DNA of 5,120 bases from an uncultured Bacteroidota bacterium. GTDB lineage: Bacteria; Bacteroidota; Bacteroidia; Bacteroidales; SZUA-534. Under the pieces are notes generated by a model that saw only the letters and a program-made list of their open reading frames with translations, searched no databases and was not told where the DNA came from. Both the position numbers and the translations under genes were made by a program. Of the stretch, positions 1 to 5,120 are shown in pieces. How positions within the stretch are numbered: position 1 is the first letter of the stretch; the number at the start of each line of letters is the position of its first letter. Where the stretch lies: the NCBI GenBank assembly GCA_937885735.1, contig CALABN010000065.1, forward strand, positions 1-5,120. The letters run 5' to 3'.

Positions 1-235
1 CGAACGTGTCGCCCTTCAGCCAGACGGGCGACGTCGTCACCTCGCTCGGTCCGCAGAGCCGCAGGTCCTTCACCTCGATGCCGCCCTCCTCGCCGCTCTT
101 CCAATCGCTCACCCACGCGCCGATCTTGGCCTGCTTGATGAGAATGCTCCGGTCGCCGAGGCCGAAATCGGTGTCAAGGCCGAAGACGACCTGACGCCAG
201 GCGCGGCCCGAAATCTCCAGCCCCGGCGCGCTCGT
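1..235 (-). other. High-GC coding segment of unknown family, open at the left edge
   Basis: About two thirds of the bases in 1-240 are G or C, far above the neighbouring Bacteroidales genes. Read in the composite minus frame, roughly nine of ten codons end in G or C (about 70 of 77), which indicates that this frame is genuinely coding, in a high-GC genome. The peptide (residues 295-372) contains [31 protein letters not shown] and [16 protein letters not shown]. It looks like alternating strands of a beta-rich extracellular domain, but I do not recognise the family. Nothing in it resembles an ABC ATPase C-terminus. The segment continues beyond the window. It could belong to another organism in the same sample or to a horizontally acquired gene. 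Confidence 0.5.
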
Positions 236-1117
236 CATCATGGTCTTGCCCGAACGCGACAGCTCGCGAATGACGGACTGCACTTCGCCGACCATTGTCG
301 GGTCAAGGGCGGAAGTGGGTTCGTCGAACAACAGAATTTCCGGCTCCATTGCAAGTGCCCTGGCTATGGCCACACGCTGCTTCTGTCCTCCCGAAAGCTG
401 CTGTGGAACAGCATCCCACTTTTCTGCGAGCCCAACAAGTTCAAGCAGTTCCATTGCCCTGGCCTCTGCCTCCTCACGTGTGACAATCTTAAACTTATAT
501 GGGTATATGGCCTTTATCTTTGCCTCTGTGTTAAGGTCTGGATTAAGTTCACTTTCAACAAGGTACAATGTTTTGTCGTGAATGTCGGCCATTTGTGAAT
601 TGTAGTATTTAAGAATGTTCTTGCTGTTAAGTTGAGGATTTTCAGTGGTCAATTTAATGTGGTTTTGAAGGAATTGGCACAAAATACCCAACTTGTAGCC
701 ATAAGACTCTTCGTCAACGCCATTGTAGCAGATAGGTACAGAAGCGATGTCAGGCATCTGACGAACAAACTCATAATCGCCACCCAACTCGACGCACAAA
801 TAGTCGAATTTTGCCTTTGTCTTGTCCTTGTCGTTGTAAACGGTATTCTTTACAAGAAATGCCTTTGTGGAATCCTTGCGAGCCTTTTCAAAATCGGCGG
901 TAGAGAATGTTATCACTTCAAATTTGTTGATATTCCAATGTTTTTCAACAGTTTCCTTGATTTTAAAATTGTATTCCAACATAGGATTCTTTTCCAAAAC
1001 AACCATTGTGGTGGTGTTTTTGAAACGTTGCAGGCTTTCAGGACGGCCAACTGCTTGTTGTGCCTGAGCATTGTAAAATAAAGCACCCATCAACATTAGG
1101 GCAATTGTTTTTTTCAT
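1..1117 (-). CDS. Composite reading frame: secreted Bacteroidales protein joined to ABC-ATPase half and a high-GC segment (partial)
   Basis: Starting from the ATG at 1117-1115, the minus strand stays open for 372 codons and leaves the window at base 1. Residues 1-20 ([20 protein letters not shown]) are a clear signal peptide. Residues 21 to ~212 form a mixed, lysine-rich, apparently periplasmic or surface domain (for example the stretches [12 protein letters not shown] and [15 protein letters not shown]) that I cannot assign to a named family. It has the low GC of the surrounding Bacteroidales DNA. After [10 protein letters not shown] the frame continues directly into ABC-transporter ATPase sequence (residues ~213-294), and then into a 78-residue high-GC segment. 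A protein bearing a signal peptide would be exported, which is incompatible with a cytoplasmic ATPase half. I therefore read residues 1-212 as the truncated native gene and the rest as joined-on sequence. Frame continuity was checked by codon counting between the ATGs at 1117 and 592 (525 bases). A TAnnTTTG-like box lies about 34 bases upstream of the start. Confidence 0.75.
   Translation of the reverse strand, partial: MKKTIALMLMGALFYNAQAQQAVGRPESLQRFKNTTTMVVLEKNPMLEYNFKIKETVEKHWNINKFEVITFSTADFEKARKDSTKAFLVKNTVYNDKDKTKAKFDYLCVELGGDYEFVRQMPDIASVPICYNGVDEESYGYKLGILCQFLQNHIKLTTENPQLNSKNILKYYNSQMADIHDKTLYLVESELNPDLNTEAKIKAIYPYKFKIVTREEAEARAMELLELVGLAEKWDAVPQQLSGGQKQRVAIARALAMEPEILLFDEPTSALDPTMVGEVQSVIRELSRSGKTMMTSAPGLEISGRAWRQVVFGLDTDFGLGDRSILIKQAKIGAWVSDWKSGEEGGIEVKDLRLCGPSEVTTSPVWLKGDTF
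236..481 (-). pseudogene. C-terminal half of a GlnQ-type ABC transporter ATPase, lacking Walker A and H-loop
   Basis: Within the composite frame, residues ~213-294 match the polar amino-acid (glutamine/histidine-type) ABC ATPase family. The order of motifs is as expected: helical-domain sequence with [14 protein letters not shown], the signature LSGGQKQR (residues 241-248, about positions 374-397), [12 protein letters not shown], Walker B with catalytic glutamate ILLFDEP (261-267, about 317-337), and the D-loop SALDP (270-273 region). The family normally continues TMM into IVTHEM, which carries the H-loop histidine, but here it breaks after TMM at about 236. The N-terminal half with Walker A and the Q-loop is also absent. 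On its own this piece could not bind and hydrolyse ATP. GC rises along the fragment toward the left, so it may itself be composite. The family assignment is firm; whether it exists as a genomic fragment or is an assembly product is open. Confidence 0.85.
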
Positions 1118-1150
1118 TTTCAATCAGTTTTAATTCTGTTAATAAAGATG

Positions 1151-1158
1151 CAAATTTA
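1151..1158 (-). promoter_or_regulatory. Bacteroidota-type -7 box for the leftward gene
   Basis: On the minus strand this reads TAAATTTG, matching the Bacteroidota -7 consensus TAnnTTTG. It lies about 34 bases upstream of the ATG at 1117, giving a plausible leader of roughly 25-30 bases. No clear TTTG -33 element is found at the expected distance, where the dyad repeat lies instead, so the call rests on the -7 box and its position. Confidence 0.45.
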
Positions 1159-1168
1159 AAATAATCTC

Positions 1169-1195
1169 TTTAGGTAAGTTCTATAAATTCACCGT
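1169..1195. repeat. Dyad repeat, copy 1 (intergenic)
   Basis: This 27-bp sequence recurs at 5063-5089 with a single mismatch (A versus G at the seventh base). Its core is an imperfect inverted repeat: GGTAAGTT (1173-1180), loop CTATA, AATTCACC (1186-1193), with six of eight arm positions complementary. It lies between the two divergent genes, just upstream of the leftward -7 box. It has no U-tract, so it is not a standard terminator. It could be a dispersed REP-like element or a regulator binding site. Confidence 0.6.
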
Positions 1196-1300
1196 TTGGA
1201 ATAAAAATATAACAAAACACCACAAAGAATATAGAAGTTCTCTTTTACGTATTTTTTTTAGCCAATGGACAAAAAACTCCATAATCAACAATAAGATTAG

Positions 1301-1308
1301 TACATTTG
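1301..1308 (+). promoter_or_regulatory. Bacteroidota-type -7 box for the DUF1573 gene
   Basis: TACATTTG matches TAnnTTTG exactly and sits 28 bases before the ATG at 1337, in a very AT-rich region. No convincing TTTG -33 element is present about 20 bases upstream. The leader would be about 20 bases and contains no Shine-Dalgarno sequence, as is usual in this phylum. Confidence 0.5.
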
Positions 1309-1336
1309 CGTTTGTTTAATACATATAATATATAGT

Positions 1337-2038
1337 ATGAAAAAACTTCTATCGATATGTGTTGCGCTTGTTGCCTTCACAATGGGCAATGCGCAAACAA
1401 AAGGCCCTGTAATCAGTTGGGACGAAGCAAAATACGATTTTGGTGAAATTAAGGAAGCAGACGGCCCCGCCACTCACAAGTTTGAATTCACAAACACAGG
1501 AAGCGAGCCTTTAGTGATTACGAATGTCAAGCCATCGTGCGGATGCACCACATCAGACTACACAAAAGAGCCTGTTATGCCAAACGCAAAGGGTTTTGTA
1601 TCTGCAACATACAATCCTGCGGGACGACCTGGTCCGTTTAACAAGTCAATAACAGTAAGCACCAACTGCACTCCAGAAAACACAACAATAAGGTTCTCGG
1701 GCAAAGTGCTTGAAAAGGAAAAGACACTTGCCGACCTGCACCCTCGCACAATAGGCGAACTGAACCTTGAGCAAAACCACGTATCGCTACTGAAGGTGAA
1801 AAACACTGAAGTGAGAATTGACAGCACAAGCATTGCCAACCTCACCGAAAATCCTTTGAAAGTGACATTCAAAAACGTTCCAAACCACTTGACAATAGAG
1901 GCCATACCAGAAACTCTGCAACCAAACCAAAAAGGAAAGATTGTAGTTAAGTATGATGCCACCAAACGAAGTGACCGTTGCAATCAACGACAACACCAAC
2001 GGGAACAAGAATCTGCTGTCGATAAGCGCCACCATTGA
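1337..2038 (+). CDS. Secreted DUF1573 protein, N-terminal part (frameshifted gene)
   Basis: The ATG at 1337 begins a typical signal peptide (MKKLLSICVALVAFTMGNAQ), so the product is exported. Residues ~28-125 form a first DUF1573 domain: YDFGEIKEADGPATHKFEF, then TNTGSEPLVITNVKPSCGCT with the family's characteristic SCGCT, then strands ending near FSGKVL. Residues ~126-210 form a second beta-rich stretch ending in KGKIVVKYDATKRSD. After about residue 211 the frame becomes non-native (RCNQRQHQREQ...) and stops at 2038, while the expected continuation is in another frame from about 1968. DUF1573 domains have an Ig-like fold and are common in Bacteroidota exported proteins; their molecular role is unknown. 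The gene is better regarded as the first two thirds of one ~350-residue protein than as a complete 233-residue one. Upstream is a -7 box at 1301. Confidence 0.8.
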   Translation: MKKLLSICVALVAFTMGNAQTKGPVISWDEAKYDFGEIKEADGPATHKFEFTNTGSEPLVITNVKPSCGCTTSDYTKEPVMPNAKGFVSATYNPAGRPGPFNKSITVSTNCTPENTTIRFSGKVLEKEKTLADLHPRTIGELNLEQNHVSLLKVKNTEVRIDSTSIANLTENPLKVTFKNVPNHLTIEAIPETLQPNQKGKIVVKYDATKRSDRCNQRQHQREQESAVDKRHH

Positions 2039-2396
2039 GGAAGATTTCTCAAAAATGTCAGAAAAGGAACTGGCAAATGCCCCGAAACTTACATTTGACG
2101 AAGACAGATTCGACTTTGGCACCATAACCGAAGGCGACAAGGTGACCCACTCTTTCACATTCAAAAACGACGGCAAGCAAGACCTTATTATCAGGAAAGT
2201 GTCAACATCGTGCGGATGCACAGTTGTGGACAAGAAAACCGACATAATAAAACCAGGCGAGACTTCGTCTATCGACATCACTTTCAACTCTGCTGGCAAG
2301 TCGAACCGACAAAACAAGACCATAACAGTTATTTGCAACGACCCGAAGAATTCACAACAAATGCTTCACATAGTCGGCGACATAAAGAAGAAATAA
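1953..2396 (+). CDS. DUF1573 protein, C-terminal part (same gene after the frameshift)
   Basis: This frame carries the continuation of the DUF1573 protein: VTVAINDNTNGNKNLLSISA, then a linker (TIEEDFSKMSEKELANAP), then a full second DUF1573 domain with FDFGTITEGDKVTHSFTF, a DLIIRKVSTSCGCTVVD core and a C-terminal strand ending HIVGDIKKK. The SCGCT motif matches that of the first domain. The ATG codons at 1953 and 1956 lie inside the other frame's KYDATK codons, have no ribosome-binding signal or promoter, and the piece lacks a signal peptide. Independent translation as an exported protein is therefore unlikely, and native homology begins only near 1968. Joining both parts requires a net +1 frame change (1060 bases from 1337 to 2396). 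The gene ends 29 bases before a strong terminator, consistent with the end of a transcription unit. Confidence 0.75.
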   Translation: MMPPNEVTVAINDNTNGNKNLLSISATIEEDFSKMSEKELANAPKLTFDEDRFDFGTITEGDKVTHSFTFKNDGKQDLIIRKVSTSCGCTVVDKKTDIIKPGETSSIDITFNSAGKSNRQNKTITVICNDPKNSQQMLHIVGDIKKK

Positions 2397-2425
2397 CGGT
2401 TGGTTCATACCTGAATCAATAACGA

Positions 2426-2460
2426 CAAAGCCATTTTGAAAAAAATGGCTTTGCCTTTTT
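2426..2460 (+). terminator. Intrinsic terminator after the DUF1573 gene
   Basis: There is a perfect 12-bp stem, CAAAGCCATTTT (2426-2437) pairing with AAAATGGCTTTG (2442-2453), closed by a GAAA tetraloop and followed by CC and five T residues. It lies 29 bases after the stop at 2396 and should separate the DUF1573 gene from the receptor gene. Confidence 0.9.
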
Positions 2461-2481
2461 AATAGGTTTTGGCGACATTTG
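2450..2481 (+). promoter_or_regulatory. Possible promoter for the TonB-dependent receptor
   Basis: TTTG at 2450-2453 is followed after 20 bases by GACATTTG at 2474-2481. This resembles the Bacteroidota TTTG-N19-21-TAnnTTTG promoter with one mismatch in the -7 box. The -33 element would be the last bases of the terminator's right arm. A transcript would start near 2489, about 50 bases before the preferred start at 2539. TAGGTTTT at 2463 is a weaker alternative. Confidence 0.4.
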
Positions 2482-2538
2482 CCGTCAACAATGGTTGTTC
2501 TTTTTTCACTGTCTTCATTATCATTTTCAAGATTGAGA

Positions 2539-5067
2539 ATGTCGAGGTTTCTCAAAATATGTTTATTCCTGACGCTATGTGCCAACGTCACATTTGCACA
2601 AAAGCAGATGCTTGACAAGGAAATAGAAATCAACACATCGGGGAAGACATTGAAGGAAATAATCACCGAAATAGAGCAAATAAGCGGTTTGCCATTCTCA
2701 TATTCCGACAACCTACTTCCAAAGACACACTTCAACGAGATTGACAAGCATCAAACCGTAGGCTCGCTACTGAACAGCATTCTTCACCAAAACGACATCG
2801 ACTACAAGATTGTCGACAACCAGATAGTGCTTTTCCGTTCGGAATATCAAGCAAAAGAGTACTACTGCTCGGGATTTCTTCTAGACAAACGCAATTCAGA
2901 AAGCATTATCAACGGTTCAATATATGTGGCCGACCTCGGCATCGGAACAATATCGAACAACTATGGATATTTTTCGATGCTACTGCCTGAAGGCGCTCAC
3001 CACTTAAGATTCTACAGCCTTGGATATCAGCCCAAAGACACCACTATCAACATAAACGGCGAAATTGTGCTGAACACAAAACTTGAACCTGTATCATACC
3101 AGATGAACGAGATAATGGTGACTGACACAAGCGAAAAGGACTTTATGGAATCGGCAATGAGCACAATAGCGAAACTCAACATAAAACAACTCAAAGAACT
3201 GCCAAACGTTCTTGGCGAGCACGATGCCTTGCGCAACCTCGACCTTATGGCTGGCTTGCAGATGAGCGAATTCTCCACTAGCAACATCTGCGTAAGAGGC
3301 GGTACTGGCAACCAGACCACATTTCTTATGGACGAGGCCAACATTTACAACGCATCACATTTTGGCGGGTTTTCATCGGTATTCAACCCCGACGTTGTGA
3401 ACCACATCAACATTTATAAAAACGAACTGCCAGCAAGCGAATCCGGCTCGCTGTCATCGGTTATAGACGTGAGGCTACGCGACGGCGATATGCAACAATG
3501 GCACGCATCGGGAACTTTGGGACTGCTGACAGCACGCGCTTTGGTTGAAGGTCCGCTGAAAAAAGACAAGTCGTCGATACTGCTTGCCGTAAGACGCACA
3601 TACGCCGACAAGGTTTTTGAACCATTCTGGGAAAACCGCAACTTCAACCTGAAATTCTATTTCTACGACATCAATTTCAAGTTCAACTACAAATTCAACG
3701 AGAGGAACAGGCTCTACTGGTCGTGGTACTCGGGCGCCGACAAACTCGACCATTCAATGTACCTGAAGAGTATGAGTTACATAACCACCTTGCGACTTAA
3801 CCACATCTTCGGCGAGCATCTGTTCTGCAACCTGTCTATAATTGGCTCCCAAAACAGGACCAACCTGTCGAACTTCTACTACAACGGCGCATTCAAATGG
3901 CATTCGATTTGCTGGGACACAAAAGCAAAACTCGACTTCACTCACCACATAAACGAGCACATAAGCCTCAACTACGGATGGCGGTCATCGTTCTACAGCC
4001 TGGAACCGTTTGACTTGTCGTCAGACGAGGAAGAGACTTCATTCAGGAATGCACGAATACACGCGCAACCGATATTCAATCAAGGCATCTACGTTGACCA
4101 AAAATACAAGATAGGCGCCTTGCTGTCATTCAACATAGGCTTGAGAGGCAACGTTTTCAAAGGTCCTACAAACTACAAGAACGAAAGCGACTCGACAATC
4201 ATTTATCCTGAATGGAACTTTACTGTGAACTGCAAGGCCTCGGACAATCTGCTGATAAAACTCAATGCATCGTCGAAAATACAGCCGATTCACCAACTGC
4301 AAGTCAGTTCGTACGGCATCACCATAAACCGTTGGATGCCTTCGAACAACAGGTATATGCCCGAACGTAGCCACAATGCGTCAATCAGTTTCAACTACAA
4401 GGCGACTGAATGTCTCAATGCAACAGCCAACATTTACGCCCGCAAAATGGAAAACCTGATAGAAACGATGCAGGAAATGAGGCTCATATACGAGATTGAC
4501 CCTGAAAAATATGTTCACCACTCGTCGGCGGAAGTAACTGGTTGCGAACTGACAGCAAACTTGAACATCAACAAGTTGCGAATATCAACATCGTACGACT
4601 ACACAAACTCAAGGTGGCTCACTCAAGGCCTGAACAACGACAAACGCTACCCTGCATCTTTCATAAGAAAACATTCGTTCAACATCATCGGCACATACTA
4701 CTTGAACAACCGCGTCAAACTGTCAATGGCGTGGCAGATAGCATCAGGAATACCGTACACCACAGCCGTAGGCAAATACGTGATTGACGGAAAGACCGTG
4801 CTCCAATTCGACGACAAGAAGATAAACACGACAAAACTGCCCAACTACAACCGACTCGACGCAAGCATCGACATTGAGGGCAAGCATAACGACACCAAAC
4901 ACTGGAAGAGTTACTGGAACTTTGCAATATACAACGTGTATGCCCGCAAGAATCCACTCGGCGTTGCATATTTTATGACAGACGAACACGGCAACACGAC
5001 ATTCAATCCAGGCTACTATTATTTCTACCAATTTGTGCCTTCGGTATCGTACAGATTCGTGTTTTAG
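2539..5067 (+). CDS. TonB-dependent outer-membrane receptor with STN and carboxypeptidase-regulatory-like domains
   Basis: This 842-residue protein is predicted to import a substrate across the outer membrane using TonB/ExbB/ExbD energy. In order: signal peptide 1-20 (MSRFLKICLFLTLCANVTFA, not a lipobox); STN domain ~27-100 (INTSGKTLKEIITEIEQISG, ending NQIVLF); carboxypeptidase-regulatory-like domain ~109-188 (NGSIYVADLGIGTISNNYGYF, LRFYSLGYQ); a TonB-box-like EIMVTDT at ~191-197; plug ~205-315 (LPNVLGEHDALRNLDLMAGL, VRGGTGNQTTFLMDEANIYN, FNPDVVNHINIYKNELPA); then an aromatic-rich beta-barrel ending VSYRFVF with the terminal phenylalanine typical of barrel insertion. I chose the ATG at 2539 because it places the signal peptide at the N-terminus; in-frame TTG 2479 and ATG 2491 would add a non-signal extension. 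It is shorter than SusC proteins and no SusD is visible. STN domains often relay to anti-sigma factors, but none is in the window. The substrate cannot be inferred. Confidence 0.92.
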   Translation: MSRFLKICLFLTLCANVTFAQKQMLDKEIEINTSGKTLKEIITEIEQISGLPFSYSDNLLPKTHFNEIDKHQTVGSLLNSILHQNDIDYKIVDNQIVLFRSEYQAKEYYCSGFLLDKRNSESIINGSIYVADLGIGTISNNYGYFSMLLPEGAHHLRFYSLGYQPKDTTININGEIVLNTKLEPVSYQMNEIMVTDTSEKDFMESAMSTIAKLNIKQLKELPNVLGEHDALRNLDLMAGLQMSEFSTSNICVRGGTGNQTTFLMDEANIYNASHFGGFSSVFNPDVVNHINIYKNELPASESGSLSSVIDVRLRDGDMQQWHASGTLGLLTARALVEGPLKKDKSSILLAVRRTYADKVFEPFWENRNFNLKFYFYDINFKFNYKFNERNRLYWSWYSGADKLDHSMYLKSMSYITTLRLNHIFGEHLFCNLSIIGSQNRTNLSNFYYNGAFKWHSICWDTKAKLDFTHHINEHISLNYGWRSSFYSLEPFDLSSDEEETSFRNARIHAQPIFNQGIYVDQKYKIGALLSFNIGLRGNVFKGPTNYKNESDSTIIYPEWNFTVNCKASDNLLIKLNASSKIQPIHQLQVSSYGITINRWMPSNNRYMPERSHNASISFNYKATECLNATANIYARKMENLIETMQEMRLIYEIDPEKYVHHSSAEVTGCELTANLNINKLRISTSYDYTNSRWLTQGLNNDKRYPASFIRKHSFNIIGTYYLNNRVKLSMAWQIASGIPYTTAVGKYVIDGKTVLQFDDKKINTTKLPNYNRLDASIDIEGKHNDTKHWKSYWNFAIYNVYARKNPLGVAYFMTDEHGNTTFNPGYYYFYQFVPSVSYRFVF

Positions 5068-5089
5068 GTGAGTTCTATAAATTCACCGT
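5063..5089. repeat. Dyad repeat, copy 2 (overlapping the receptor stop codon)
   Basis: This copy differs from the one at 1169-1195 by one base. Its dyad is better formed: GGTGAGTT (5067-5074), loop CTATA, AATTCACC (5080-5087), with seven of eight Watson-Crick pairs and the eighth a possible G-U. It contains the receptor's TAG stop (5065-5067) and is followed by an A-rich run rather than a T-tract, so it is not a canonical rightward terminator; read leftward it would have T residues before, not after, the hairpin. Confidence 0.6.
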
Positions 5090-5120
5090 AAAAAAACAAA
5101 GATAACAAAAATGGGCAATA

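Noticed and set aside
240..581. Plus-strand open frame of 113 codons opposite the ABC ATPase fragment
   Set aside because: Its serine-rich translation is the antisense shadow of the LSGGQ/Walker B coding strand, which has clear family motifs.
632..1081. Plus-strand open frame of 149 codons opposite the secreted-protein domain
   Set aside because: The minus strand here has a signal peptide, a promoter box and continuous native-looking sequence; the plus frame has no recognisable domain.
1953..2038. Programmed +1 frameshifting or an overlapping pair of genes in the DUF1573 region
   Set aside because: There is no in-frame stop or slippery site at the switch point; the first frame runs about 60 bases as nonsense before its stop. 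The second frame has no signal peptide or ribosome-binding signal. A disrupted single gene is simpler.
1787..2338. Minus-strand open frame of 183 codons across the DUF1573 frameshift region
   Set aside because: It is antisense to two well-supported DUF1573 segments on the plus strand and shows no signal peptide or family motif of its own.
5111..5120. ATG GGC AAT at the right edge as the start of a next gene
   Set aside because: Only ten bases are visible, with no promoter box or signal-peptide sequence to judge; it may be a start but cannot be supported.
1..5120. CRISPR arrays, tRNA or rRNA genes, insertion sequences, defence systems
   Set aside because: I saw no regularly spaced repeats, cloverleaf-like segments, conserved rRNA stretches or transposase motifs on either strand.

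Overview
The window looks like a piece of a Bacteroidales (Bacteroidota) genome, probably from a metagenome-derived assembly. Evidence: TAnnTTTG-type -7 promoter boxes, no Shine-Dalgarno sequences, secreted DUF1573 proteins with SCGCT motifs, and a TonB-dependent receptor with STN, carboxypeptidase-regulatory-like, plug and barrel domains. Most of the window is of low to moderate GC. The leftmost ~240 bases are about two thirds GC and look foreign to the rest.

Layout. Positions 1-1117 hold a single uninterrupted minus-strand reading frame that runs off the left edge (372 codons visible). It is a composite. Residues 1 to ~212 are a Bacteroidales-type secreted protein of unknown function. Residues ~213-294 are the second half of a GlnQ-type ABC ATPase (LSGGQ, Walker B and D-loop, but no Walker A). 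Residues 295-372 come from an unidentified protein with very high GC3. All three parts are joined in frame. Positions 1118-1336 are a divergent promoter region carrying one copy of a 27-bp dyad repeat. Positions 1337-2396 encode a secreted two-domain DUF1573 protein broken by a frameshift near 1967-1977. A strong intrinsic terminator follows at 2426-2460. Positions 2539-5067 encode a complete 842-residue TonB-dependent outer-membrane receptor. The second copy of the repeat overlaps its stop codon. The last ~30 bases may lead into another gene.

The genes do not form an obvious pathway. The terminator separates the DUF1573 gene from the receptor gene, and the left gene diverges from both. The most notable signals are the three-part chimeric frame, the frameshift that falls on a 9-bp stretch meaningful in both frames, and the repeated dyad. 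The chimera is more likely an assembly join or a rearranged pseudogene than a new fusion protein. No convincing new biological system is visible.
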